From contig JAIQFL010000077.1 of NCBI GenBank assembly GCA_020073365.1, positions 1 through 37,798 of the forward strand: 37,798 nucleotides of DNA, in the 5' to 3' direction. The notes below the pieces were generated by a model. The model worked only from the letters and a program-made list of their open reading frames with translations, ran no database searches and had not been told where the DNA came from. Both the position numbers and the translations under genes were made by a program. Positions 23,858 to 32,138 of the stretch are shown here, one piece after another; position 1 is the first letter of the stretch; every line of letters starts with the position of its first letter. The stretch is from Terriglobia bacterium. Its GTDB lineage: Bacteria > Acidobacteriota > Terriglobia > Bryobacterales > Bryobacteraceae.

Positions 23858-25984
23858 CTAATTCTGCCAGTCCACGTTCACAAAACCCGTCCCGCTCGCG
23901 GGCACTGCGTACTTGTGGTTAGCGCCGTTTTCCCAGGTCACACTGCCGTTTCCAGCGATCTTGATGAACTTGAACTCGATCGTCTGGCCCGCAGGCACGC
24001 TGACATTCAGGAACCAGTTCGGGTAATTCGGCGGCAACATCGGGCCCACGGCGCCGTCCCAGGTTGTGCTCCAATTCCCCAGTTCCACGGCGCTGCCCGT
24101 GAGAAAAATGTAGTCCCCGAAGGTGGTCGGTGCCGCATTGTTGACGGTGAACGTCACAGGAATAAGCTTCGCTCCAAGGACCGTGAAGGGCACGCTATTC
24201 GAGACATGCGAACTCGAGTCCCACACGGTCACATTGTAGTTCCCATTCGCTAGCGAAGGCACCTTGGCGACTATCTGCTTGGAATTCGAGCTGACCACGG
24301 TTGCCACCATCGTCCCAAACTTCACCGTGTTCGTCCCCGAAAACGAGCCGGCCAATGTGACTTGCACGCCGGGTTGCGCCACGTCGGGACCCACGGAGGC
24401 CAGCACCGGCGTTGCGGGTTTGCCTGGCTGGAACCGCCACACCGCAACCGTATGCGCAGGCAGACTAAAGTCGACCACCGGGTTGTTTCCGCCCCCGTTC
24501 TTCACCGTGATGGAGAACCCGCCCAGCAGACCACCAAGATAGTCACTGTACGTTCCGGCCGGCAGTGCCGTGAACAGGCCACCGATCGGCGTCGCCGACG
24601 TCTCGTTCTTGTTGATCGCCACGAGCACCACGCTCCCGGCGAACGCCCGCTCGTAGATGTACACGTCATTGGTGATCCAGCGCTGTGCAATCGTGCCGTC
24701 GGGAATTGCCGCGTTCGCCTTGCGGAGAGCCGCCAGCTTCTGGATCAGCTTGTACGCTGTTGTGCTGGTGTCGAAACCAGTCATCATCGGCCGGTTGAAC
24801 GGATCGTTGCCGTTGTTTGTGTCGTTATGCAAATACTGCTCGGTGCCGTAATAAATCACAGGCACGCCCCGGCAGGTCAGAAGGAAAGCCAGCGCTTCGT
24901 GGAGTCGGTTCTGGTTGTTGTTGATGGAGAGAAACCGCTGCCGGTCGTGATTGTCAATAAACGTCACCAGATCATTGGCCTGTTGGAAGTTCACCGCCTC
25001 CTGCGCGAGCACGCCATCAATCTCGCCAAATCCGTTGTCCCTGGCGAACACATCGTCGATGGCGTGGTACAGCGGAAAGTCGAGCGCCGAGAATCCCGAG
25101 TGGTTCGCAAACTTGTACAGGTCGTGATAGAGGGGGTCGGAGGTTGTGTCCGCAATCCATTCGCCGAACGTGAACGTGTCGGCATTGGTGTAGATCGAAT
25201 TCACGAAGCTATACAGCCATCCCCAGGTGGCGTGCTTGATCGCATCGATACGGAAGCCGTCCACCTTGTGCTGTTGGAAGACCTGCGCAGCATTCTTCAG
25301 GTAGGCGTCGACGGTACTGTTCTCCTGGTTGAAATCGGACAGGTTGGACAGCGTGTAATACTGATCCTGGTAGCGATCGTTGAAGTCGCCGATATTGGGA
25401 TTGTGGTGATAGTAGCCGTTGGTGTCGCTCGTGTAGTTTCCCAGGAGTGAGCCGTTGTCGTAAAAAGCGCCGAATTCGCCGTTGTTGTTGTTATTGGAAT
25501 GATTCGGCGCAAAATCCACAATGACTTTGATACCCTGTCCGTGCGCAGCGGTGACCAGGTTGTCGAACGCCGTCCACGAGTTGCTGGAATCGCCGAAGTG
25601 CTCCTCTATCCGCTTGAAGTCGCGGCCCTGATAACCATGATACGGGGCGCCGATCGAGGAGCCGCCAATGTTCACATTTTCGTTGTCTACGGGCGGCGAG
25701 ATCCAGATTGCGGTGACGCCCATGCCGGCCAGATACGAAAGCTTCTGTTGGATCCCGGCGAGATCGCCGCCCCAATAGGCTTGCCAGTTGGTTTTGGACG
25801 GGTCAAACAAGCCGCTGCTCTGCGGCGGGTCGTTGTTGGCGGTGTTTCCATCGAAAAACCGGTCTGTGATGATCTGATAGACGACTTCGCGTTTGAAATC
25901 GGCCGCATTCAAGTTCCACGGTGCCAACCAGACTACAACGAGCGTCGGGCCCAAAAGCACTTTTGTACGGAGGTTCTTCAACAT
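23858..25984 (-). CDS. Secreted GH13 alpha-amylase with cyclodextrin-glucanotransferase architecture and CBM20
   Basis: This 708-aa protein has a signal peptide (to about residue 28), the GH13 A/B barrel (about 30-430), domain C, an IPT/TIG domain D (about 522-603), and a C-terminal CBM20 starch-binding domain (about 606-708; TFVNNAAPTTFGDYI-like start, VTWENGANHKY). This A-B-C-D-E order is that of CGTases and maltogenic amylases. Catalytic residues are Asp247 (GFRIDAIKHA), Glu275 (FGEWIAD) and Asp347 (FIDNHDR). At the CGTase positions Tyr/Phe195 and Phe259 it has Ser213 and Ile277, so hydrolysis is more likely than cyclisation. It would break starch or glycogen outside the cell. I chose ATG 25984 because AGGAG lies 8 bases upstream; a GTG two codons earlier is too close. 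Confidence 0.93.
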   Translation of the reverse strand: MLKNLRTKVLLGPTLVVVWLAPWNLNAADFKREVVYQIITDRFFDGNTANNDPPQSSGLFDPSKTNWQAYWGGDLAGIQQKLSYLAGMGVTAIWISPPVDNENVNIGGSSIGAPYHGYQGRDFKRIEEHFGDSSNSWTAFDNLVTAAHGQGIKVIVDFAPNHSNNNNNGEFGAFYDNGSLLGNYTSDTNGYYHHNPNIGDFNDRYQDQYYTLSNLSDFNQENSTVDAYLKNAAQVFQQHKVDGFRIDAIKHATWGWLYSFVNSIYTNADTFTFGEWIADTTSDPLYHDLYKFANHSGFSALDFPLYHAIDDVFARDNGFGEIDGVLAQEAVNFQQANDLVTFIDNHDRQRFLSINNNQNRLHEALAFLLTCRGVPVIYYGTEQYLHNDTNNGNDPFNRPMMTGFDTSTTAYKLIQKLAALRKANAAIPDGTIAQRWITNDVYIYERAFAGSVVLVAINKNETSATPIGGLFTALPAGTYSDYLGGLLGGFSITVKNGGGNNPVVDFSLPAHTVAVWRFQPGKPATPVLASVGPDVAQPGVQVTLAGSFSGTNTVKFGTMVATVVSSNSKQIVAKVPSLANGNYNVTVWDSSSHVSNSVPFTVLGAKLIPVTFTVNNAAPTTFGDYIFLTGSAVELGNWSTTWDGAVGPMLPPNYPNWFLNVSVPAGQTIEFKFIKIAGNGSVTWENGANHKYAVPASGTGFVNVDWQN

Positions 25985-26029
25985 AAGCACGACTCCTATA
26001 TACCGAGAGAAATCTGGAGTGAGGGCCGG

Positions 26030-26058
26030 ATACTATCACGAATACAGTGCCAGCACAA
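26030..26058 (-). promoter_or_regulatory. Candidate promoter for the amylase gene
   Basis: On the minus strand TTGTGC (26058-26053) and TAGTAT (26035-26030) are 17 bases apart, giving a leader of roughly 40 bases before the ATG at 25984. Both hexamers are only partial matches. The remainder of the 251-base gap 25985-26235 shows no other feature. Confidence 0.4.
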
Positions 26059-26235
26059 TGGAAACCTCTGGGGCGCACGGGCCAAAGATTTGTGAGATAA
26101 CGCACAACATTGGCCCGTGGCGGGCCGCCGCGGGTGCAATGGATTCCTGATTGGCGATCCGCTGGTGGGCGGAACTCAGCCTCAGACTCAGGAGCGGCAC
26201 AAGAACCGGCTGGCGCGTGCTAGGATCAAGCCAGG

Positions 26236-26622
26236 ATGGCTCTGGGCGATTTAACCAAGCAGATTGCGCAGCAGGCGTTGCTCTCGGCAACCACCAGGGA
26301 GCCGGCTCCGCCCGCACAACCGGAGAACGTGGCCGCCACCATTCTGGGGCAAATCGCCGGCATGCAGAGGGCGCTGAAGGAAGACGAGGAGCTGGTGGTG
26401 CTGTTCCAGAACGGCGCTGAGAGAATCCGCGTTATGGAAGTGTTTGCCCCGTCGCGTCAGGTGGCGGTACTCAGTGGGACCGATGCGGATCGCAACCTGA
26501 CGCGGGTGATTTCCGCGGTGGAAACGCTGCAGTTGGTCTGCAAGGTAATGAAGGTTCCGCCCGGAAGCAAGCCCGTTCGCGTGGGACTGATCAACCCGAA
26601 ACCGAAAGATTCCAACGCGTGA
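26236..26622 (+). CDS. Small conserved-looking cytosolic protein of unknown function
   Basis: This 128-aa protein begins MALGDLTKQIAQQALLSATT and has a Pro-rich linker (REPAPPAQPEN), a helix (ATILGQIAGMQRALKEDEEL), then a beta-rich core (LVVLFQNGAERIRVMEVFAP, QVAVLSGTDADRN) and a basic, Pro-rich tail (PPGSKPVRVGLINPKPKD). It has no signal peptide or membrane segment. I do not recognise the family. The codon-wise pattern looks genuinely coding, and no longer frame competes except at the 3' end, where its last 32 bases overlap the convergent histidine phosphatase gene. The ribosome site is weak (CCAGG directly before ATG). Confidence 0.65.
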   Translation: MALGDLTKQIAQQALLSATTREPAPPAQPENVAATILGQIAGMQRALKEDEELVVLFQNGAERIRVMEVFAPSRQVAVLSGTDADRNLTRVISAVETLQLVCKVMKVPPGSKPVRVGLINPKPKDSNA

Positions 26623-27175
26623 TGACGCGTGTGTCGCGTTCGTACCCCAGGGTGCTCAGCGACGCCGTGCCGAGAGCGAACAGCCGTCCCGCCTGGGGCG
26701 GTAACCCCAGCCAGCAGGCCGTCAGGATGCGCAGGATGTGGCCGTGCGCGAAGAGCGCGACGTCGCCTTCCACATCGCCGTCTACGCGAAGTGCCCGCGC
26801 CATCACCGATTCGGCCCGGGCGGCCACCTGGTCGATGGTTTCTCCATGCGGAACCCCGGAAACCCACAGAGACCAGTTGGGAACTTCCTTCTGAATATCC
26901 GCCGTGGTGCGGCCTTCGTAGTCGCCGTAGTCCCACTCGCTCAGGTTGGGATCCACCTCGGCCGCGTCGCCCAAGCCCGCCAGGCGGCAGGTCTCCCGTG
27001 CGCGCGACAGGGGGCTGGTGAGGACCAGGCAAAAGCGGCGGCCCGCCAAAAACGGGGCCATTGCGGATGCGTTTGCGCGGCCCGCATCAGTGAGAGGAAG
27101 GTCGGTGCGCCCGGTGTGCGCGCCGGACTTGCTCCATTCGGTCTCGCCGTGGCGAGCCAGCCAAAGTTGCGTCAT
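26591..27175 (-). CDS. Histidine phosphatase (phosphoglycerate-mutase-like) family protein
   Basis: This 194-aa protein starts MTQLWLARHGETEWS with the phospho-acceptor motif RHG (His9). It has the second conserved region TSPLSRARETCRLAG, a Glu-containing LSEWDYGDYEGRT, and the late catalytic His in VALFAHGHILRIL. This is the cobC/GpmB-like branch, which acts on small phosphoesters; the real substrate cannot be told from the sequence. No good ribosome site precedes the ATG. Its 3' end overlaps the oppositely oriented gene at 26236-26622 by 32 bases, so the last ten residues (TRWNLSVSG) are encoded within that overlap. Confidence 0.9.
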   Translation of the reverse strand: MTQLWLARHGETEWSKSGAHTGRTDLPLTDAGRANASAMAPFLAGRRFCLVLTSPLSRARETCRLAGLGDAAEVDPNLSEWDYGDYEGRTTADIQKEVPNWSLWVSGVPHGETIDQVAARAESVMARALRVDGDVEGDVALFAHGHILRILTACWLGLPPQAGRLFALGTASLSTLGYERDTRVITRWNLSVSG

Positions 27176-27220
27176 CAGGGCTAAGGTACCAAGAAAACCA
27201 CATAGGCCACGAGGCCCCTG

Positions 27221-29260
27221 CTACCACACGTGGCAGGCATTCGAGGGCGCCATCTTTTGGCCCGCCTTGCACGAGAACGCCTTCTGAAACTCGGGCATAT
27301 TCTCCACCACGCCGATGACGCGGAATCTCGCGGGGGAGTGCGGGTTGGTCTGCACTTGCAGCCGCAGGGCCTCTTCGCGATCGTTCTCGCACCAGATCTG
27401 GCCGAACGACAGGAAGAAACGCTGCTCGGGGGTGAACCCGTCGATCTTCGGCTGCGCCTGGTTGCCCAGCGTGTTCATCAGCGCCATGAGCGCCACGCGA
27501 ACCCCGCCATTGTCGGCCGTGTTTTCACCCAGCGTCAGCTTGCCATTGATATGAACGCCTGGGACTACGGTGAAGCTCGAGTACTCGTCGGCGATGCAGG
27601 CGGCGCGCTGTTCGAACTCCTTGGCGTCCTGGGGAGTCCACCAGTCCTTCAGGTTGCCGTTTGCATCGAACTGCCGGCCCTGGTCGTCGAACCCGTGGGT
27701 CAATTCGTGGCCGATCACCATACCGATGCCGCCGAAGTTCACCGCGTCATCGATTTTGTTGTTGTAAAAAGGCGGCTGCAGGATGCCCGCCGGGAAGTTG
27801 ATATTGTTCATCTGCGCGTCGTAGTAGGCATTGACGGTGGGCGGCGTCATGTCCCATTCGTTGCGGTCCACGGGCTTGCCGATCTTGTTCAACTGGCGCT
27901 GGAACTCAAATTCGGTGGCGCGGTTGTCGTTCCCCAGCGCATCGTCCCGTTGGATCGCCACGCTCGAATAGTCGCGCCACCGGTCCGGGTACCCGATCTT
28001 GTTGGCGATCGCCTTCAGCTTGATCAGCGCCTGCTGCCTGGTGGCGGGGGTCATCCACGAAAGAGCCTGGATGTCTTCGCCCAGCGACTTTTCGAGCGCA
28101 TCCACCATTTTCAGGGTGCGCTGCTTGCCTTCCGCGCCAAACGTACGGTCGACGTACTTCTGGCCCAGTGCTTCGCCCAAGTCGCCATCGGTGAAGTCCA
28201 CGCAGCGCTTCCAGCGAGGGCGCATCTCCGTCGTGCCGGTCAGCGTTTTGCCGTAGAAGTTGAAATTCTCCTCCGTGAATGCGGTGGGCATCAGCCGGGC
28301 CGCGGAGTGCAGCGCGTGCCAGGTGAGGTAGGTCTTCCAATCGTTCAGGCTGGTGTTCTGTACTTCCGCCTGGAGGGTCTTGAAGAAATCCGGCCAGGCT
28401 ACATTGACGTTGGGGAATTGGGGAGCGCCGGAGCCTGTGAAGTATTGACTCCAGTGGAACGCGGGGGTCAGGGCCTGCAGTTCCTGCTTGCTCATCTTGT
28501 GATAGACCTTCTCCGGATCCCGCCGCGAAACGTTGTCCAGCGACCCTTTGGCCAGCGCCGTCTCCATCTTCAGCACGGTTTCGGCGTCGGTTTTGGCCTG
28601 CGCGGGCTTCTCGCCGGCCAGCTCGAACATGCGCTGAACATGCGCCACGTATTTGTTCCGCAGCTCTACCGATTTCGGGTCGTCCTTGAGGTAGTAGTCG
28701 CGATCGGGCAGGCCCAATCCGCCCTGGTCTGCCTGGGCGATCACGGAAGTGGAGTCTTTGAAGTCCTGACCGGAGCTGAACTCAAACGCCGCCGATACGC
28801 CCGTGCGATGCAGGCGGGCGAGCTCTTCCGCGAGTTGCGCCTTGTCCTTCAGGTTACGGATGCGAGTGAGCTCCGGCTCTAACGGTCCGAGCCCTTTGGC
28901 ATCAATGGTCTTCACGTCCATGCATGCCGCATAATAGTCGCCGATTTTCTGCGTCACGGCGTCGCGTTTCGGGTCGGGTTTGGCGGCGTCTTCCAGGATT
29001 TCACGCAGGATTTGGCGGTTGCGCTCCTCCAGCTCGGTGAAACGTCCCCAGTTGGACTGGTCGGGCGGAATGGGATTGTTCGTGATCCAGGTGCCGCACG
29101 CGTACTGGTAGAAGTCCGTACACGGATCCGCCGACTTGTCGATGTGGTTGACGTCGAAGTCGATGCCCGCACCCTTCGCGGGCGTGAAGTTCCTGGGAGG
29201 GGCTGTTTGGGCCCAAAGCGCGGAAGCGCATACCAATGCGGGAAGCGTGATCTTGAGCAA
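27221..29260 (-). CDS. Exported M13 (neprilysin/PepO) zinc metallopeptidase
   Basis: This 679-aa protein has a short signal peptide (LKITLPALVCASALWAQTA), a helical N-terminal M13 domain (starting DKSADPCTDFYQYACG), and the catalytic domain with the zinc motif HELTH at about residue 515 and the third-ligand motif GENTADNGG at about 577 (GENxADNGG in the family). NAYYDAQMNNINFPAGILQPPF and the terminal CHVW (CxVW) are also typical. It would cut peptides in the periplasm or outside. I chose TTG 29260: AGGAG (29271-29267) lies 6 bases upstream and the protein then begins with a normal signal peptide; a TTG seven codons earlier lacks a site. The gene stands alone between the phosphatase and the TPR protein. 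Confidence 0.94.
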   Translation of the reverse strand: MLKITLPALVCASALWAQTAPPRNFTPAKGAGIDFDVNHIDKSADPCTDFYQYACGTWITNNPIPPDQSNWGRFTELEERNRQILREILEDAAKPDPKRDAVTQKIGDYYAACMDVKTIDAKGLGPLEPELTRIRNLKDKAQLAEELARLHRTGVSAAFEFSSGQDFKDSTSVIAQADQGGLGLPDRDYYLKDDPKSVELRNKYVAHVQRMFELAGEKPAQAKTDAETVLKMETALAKGSLDNVSRRDPEKVYHKMSKQELQALTPAFHWSQYFTGSGAPQFPNVNVAWPDFFKTLQAEVQNTSLNDWKTYLTWHALHSAARLMPTAFTEENFNFYGKTLTGTTEMRPRWKRCVDFTDGDLGEALGQKYVDRTFGAEGKQRTLKMVDALEKSLGEDIQALSWMTPATRQQALIKLKAIANKIGYPDRWRDYSSVAIQRDDALGNDNRATEFEFQRQLNKIGKPVDRNEWDMTPPTVNAYYDAQMNNINFPAGILQPPFYNNKIDDAVNFGGIGMVIGHELTHGFDDQGRQFDANGNLKDWWTPQDAKEFEQRAACIADEYSSFTVVPGVHINGKLTLGENTADNGGVRVALMALMNTLGNQAQPKIDGFTPEQRFFLSFGQIWCENDREEALRLQVQTNPHSPARFRVIGVVENMPEFQKAFSCKAGQKMAPSNACHVW

Positions 29261-29356
29261 AGTAGACTCCTGCCTTTTCAATCTAACGTGGCGGGGACCG
29301 TTTTGGTTCGCTGGGTAGTGCCTATCTGTGAGCGCGCTACCGTTCGCCAGCCTGCC

Positions 29357-30529
29357 CTATTTGGCCAGCTCCGCCTGGAGCTGCCGGTACGCGGCTTCGT
29401 CGTAGTTGGTCTTCAACCGCTCGCGGTTTTCGGTTTTCGGATCGCCGGGCCGCGGCCCATCGTCTTTCAGCGCGCGGCCCAGAAGGGTCGTCGCTTCGGT
29501 ATCGCCGGAATTGCGCGCCACCACTGCCCGGAAGCTCTCGACGGCTGCCCGGTACTCCCCCGCACGCCAGAGCGTGTAGCCCAGATTGAAGTGATAGTCG
29601 GGATCGGCGCTGTCGCCTTCGAGGGCCTTCTGGAAACTGGCGATCGCCGCGGCGGTGTTGTTCCGCCGGGCCTGTGCGGCGCCCAGATCGTTGTAGACCT
29701 CGTTCAAAGGAACGGTGGCCGCCACCAGTTGGAATGCCTGTTCGGCGCCGCTGAAATCCCCGTTGGAGTAGCGGCAAAGGCCCAAGAAGAACTGCGCTTC
29801 CCGGTAATGCGGATCCGCGCGGGAAACGCGCACCAGCCATCCGGCTGCGATCTTGTAGTCTTTGTTGTCCCAATAGGTTTTCCCCAATTGAAAACAGGGT
29901 TGGGAATAGTGCTCATCCAGGCGCGCGGCCTGCGTGAAGAAGCGGTGGCGCTGCTCGGGCGAGGTGGCCAGCAACCCGCGCACGTAGTTCTCCACGGCAT
30001 CGATGCGCACCGGGGGACGGGCATTGAGGAACTCCCGCTCCGAGAGCGTGGTTTTGGGACTCAACGACTCCAGGGCCTGCCAGCCCAGGTGCGCCTCAAG
30101 GGCGGCCAAGTCTTCCAGGGCCCCGAGCTCGCTGAATTTGGGCCCCTGGCGCGTATGCTTGAGATCCAGGATGCGCGCGGTGATGCGCAACGAGCCCTGC
30201 GACTGCTTGCCGGAGTCGGCGGGCAGCAACTCGTAGAAGCCGTATACCACGTTCGACGCGTCCAGGGACTCGCCAATCTTGATGATCGAAGCGTGCGTCA
30301 GTTCCACGCCAGGACGTATAGAGAGGCGCCGGTACGCCTCCAGGCGGTCGGCGCGATCCAGCGCCAGCAGTCCCTCCGAAGACAGCGCATCCCGTACGGT
30401 TTCGGCGATGCTTTCGCCGATCCAATCCAGGTTCGCCGATTTCGAATAATTGAAGAATGGGAGCACGAGTGACGTTTCGGCGCGGATTGAACCGGAGAAG
30501 AGCACCGCCAGAGCGAGGAAACGCTGCAT
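29357..30529 (-). CDS. Exported TPR protein with an N-terminal FlgO/TolB-N-like domain
   Basis: This 390-aa protein has a signal peptide (MQRFLALAVLFSGSIRAE). Residues about 20-130 (SLVLPFFNYSKSANLDWIGE, then SIAETVRDALSSEGLLALDR) resemble the FlgO/TolB-N/CsgG-type alpha-beta domain that is found ahead of TPRs in many exported or regulatory proteins. From about residue 190 there are TPR units, for example FQLGKTYWDNKDYKIAAGWL, AQFFLGLCRYSNGDFSGAEQ and FNLGYTLWRAGEYRAAVESF. It probably serves as a periplasmic or envelope scaffold; no enzyme motif is visible. It is separated from the M13 gene by about 100 bases and from the small exported protein upstream by two strong palindromes. Confidence 0.8.
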   Translation of the reverse strand: MQRFLALAVLFSGSIRAETSLVLPFFNYSKSANLDWIGESIAETVRDALSSEGLLALDRADRLEAYRRLSIRPGVELTHASIIKIGESLDASNVVYGFYELLPADSGKQSQGSLRITARILDLKHTRQGPKFSELGALEDLAALEAHLGWQALESLSPKTTLSEREFLNARPPVRIDAVENYVRGLLATSPEQRHRFFTQAARLDEHYSQPCFQLGKTYWDNKDYKIAAGWLVRVSRADPHYREAQFFLGLCRYSNGDFSGAEQAFQLVAATVPLNEVYNDLGAAQARRNNTAAAIASFQKALEGDSADPDYHFNLGYTLWRAGEYRAAVESFRAVVARNSGDTEATTLLGRALKDDGPRPGDPKTENRERLKTNYDEAAYRQLQAELAK

Positions 30530-30567
30530 GTAGGTTCAGTTTAGCAGCGGAATGCCTCACTTCGGGA

Positions 30568-30627
30568 GGAGGGCAGACGGAACCGTCTGCCCTCCGGCTG
30601 ACAGACGACGAAAGGCGATCGTCTGTC
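30568..30627. repeat. Double palindrome, GGCAGACGG/GACAGACGA type
   Basis: GGAGGGCAGACGG (30568-30580) and its exact complement (30583-30595) form a 13-bp stem around AA. Directly after it GACAGACGA (30600-30608) pairs with TCGTCTGTC (30619-30627) around a 10-base loop. The cores match the elements at 10104, 17619 and 34206. It fills the 103-base gap between two minus-strand genes and could stop or slow transcription from 30633 into 30529. Confidence 0.75.
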
Positions 30628-30632
30628 CCACG

Positions 30633-30950
30633 TTACTCGTTGAACACGAGCTTGGTCCTGGTGCCGCCGATATGGATTTCCTGAATGTGCATCTTACCGT
30701 CGTCGTTCGAGAAGCGCACACTGGTGGTATTGTATTTCACATCGCCAGTCTCCACTTTCACGGGCGCTTCGCTCTCGATCTTGCCGTTCCGGATCACGGC
30801 TTTTTGATCCACCACCTCCACTTTGTACTCGCCTGGCTTCAGCTCGGTGTTGCCAACCGTGGCGGGTGAATACAGATTGACCGTGTAGGATTTTGCGCTC
30901 GCTACGGCCAGCCCGGCTAATGCGAAAGAAAACAGAAGTCTCCTCTTCAT
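30633..30950 (-). CDS. Small exported beta-rich protein
   Basis: This 105-aa protein starts with a clean signal peptide (MKRRLLFSFALAGLAVASAKS). The mature part is short and beta-rich: YTVNLYSPATVGNTELKPGE, YKVEVVDQKAVIRNGKIESE, then VKYNTTSVRFSNDDGKMHIQ and EIHIGGTRTKLVFNE. It looks like one small beta sandwich with a repeated strand-turn pattern and no catalytic residues; similar small exported proteins are common in Acidobacteria. The ATG has GAGGAGG 8 bases upstream, one of the best ribosome sites in the window, so it is probably well expressed. It is transcribed in the same direction as miaA, 84 bases downstream of its stop. Confidence 0.75.
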   Translation of the reverse strand: MKRRLLFSFALAGLAVASAKSYTVNLYSPATVGNTELKPGEYKVEVVDQKAVIRNGKIESEAPVKVETGDVKYNTTSVRFSNDDGKMHIQEIHIGGTRTKLVFNE

Positions 30951-31034
30951 ACGATGAACCTCCTCAGAATGTCGATGATTTTTGCTGTCGAGATCCGACT
31001 ACATCAGTAAATACGAGCGACTCGCCAAAAGGTG

Positions 31035-32039
31035 CTACCGGTTGGCTGAGTTAACGGTTAAGAAGGACGTAATCCGCTCGCGGGCGGCGTTGTAAATCTC
31101 CCCGGCATCGCCAAATCCCTTCAGCCACACGAGCCCTGCCTCTCTGCGGAACCAGGTGACCTGCCGCTTGGCGTACTGGCGCGTGTTGCGCCGGGCGTAG
31201 AAGACGGCCTCTCGCGGATTCAACTCACCGCGGATGAATTCGAGCGCCTGTTTGTATCCATGGGATTCGAAGGGCTTTGCGGTGGCCGCGAACCCCAATG
31301 AGAGGATGTGGCGCACCTCCTCAACGAGGCCGGCCTCGAACATGCCGGCGCAGCGCAGGTCCAGCCGTTGGTAAAGGGCATCGCGGTCCGGCAACAGGCC
31401 GAGTTTGAGGGTGCGGTAACCGCGTAGGGCATCGCGGCCCTGGCGGAACAGGTCGGTGACCGGGCGACGCGTCAACAGGCACACTTCGAGTGCGCGCGTT
31501 ACCTTGGGTACGTCATTCCGGTGAATCTTCCGGGCGGCCACCGAATCGAATCTGGTGAGCAGGCGGTGGAGAGAACCAGGGCGCCTCAGCTCGCGCGCTG
31601 CCAGTCGATCGCGTAGCGCTTGATCGCGCGAGGGCCCTTCGAAGAGGCCGTCGAGGAGGGCGCGGAGATAGAAACCGGTTCCCCCGGCCAGTACCGGGAT
31701 TCGTCCACGAGCCGAAATGCCGGCGATGATGTCGCGCGCCAGCCTGGCGTATTCTCCGGCTGTGAAAAGCTCGTCCGGATCCACGACATCGATGAGATGG
31801 TGCGGAATCACCCGCCGCTCCTCCAAAGGCAGCTTGGCGGTACCGATATCGAAGTACCGGTAGACCTGGAGCGAGTCGCAGTTCACAATCTCGCCGTTGA
31901 ATTCCTTCGCTAGCGCCAGGGCCAAGCCGCTCTTTCCGGAGCCAGTTGGGCCAACCACCGCAACCAGCGGGTGCTGAGGCACGTCTGCGAGAACAGGTCC
32001 ATCGCAGTCGGGTTGGTACTTTTCAGCGGTCACGGACAC
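31035..32039 (-). CDS. miaA: tRNA dimethylallyltransferase
   Basis: This 334-aa cytosolic enzyme transfers a dimethylallyl group to A37 of tRNAs that read UNN codons. It shows the P-loop GPTGSGKS (30-37), the DSLQVYR motif just after, HHLIDVVDPDE, the substrate motif GGTGFYLRALLDGL, and KVTRALEVCLLTRRP; the C-terminal YARRNTRQYAKRQVTWFRRE is also characteristic. The first ~22 residues before the P-loop domain are longer than usual. The start is GTG at 32039; AAGGG lies 9-10 bases upstream. A second GTG two codons in is possible. It is divergent from the large TPR protein gene with 99 bases between starts. Confidence 0.96.
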   Translation of the reverse strand: MSVTAEKYQPDCDGPVLADVPQHPLVAVVGPTGSGKSGLALALAKEFNGEIVNCDSLQVYRYFDIGTAKLPLEERRVIPHHLIDVVDPDELFTAGEYARLARDIIAGISARGRIPVLAGGTGFYLRALLDGLFEGPSRDQALRDRLAARELRRPGSLHRLLTRFDSVAARKIHRNDVPKVTRALEVCLLTRRPVTDLFRQGRDALRGYRTLKLGLLPDRDALYQRLDLRCAGMFEAGLVEEVRHILSLGFAATAKPFESHGYKQALEFIRGELNPREAVFYARRNTRQYAKRQVTWFRREAGLVWLKGFGDAGEIYNAARERITSFLTVNSANR

Positions 32040-32138
32040 TTATCAGGACCCTTGCCATGAGACCCCGTTATACAATAAAAAGGTGGTCCTCGGCTCGAAC
32101 TGGGTGCCTCCTGGCGGTCGAAAGAAAGTCTAAACTCC

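Noticed and set aside
27230..28882. 550-codon plus-strand open frame opposite the M13 peptidase
   Set aside because: Antisense shadow of a gene with HELTH and GENTADNGG motifs; no independent evidence of coding.
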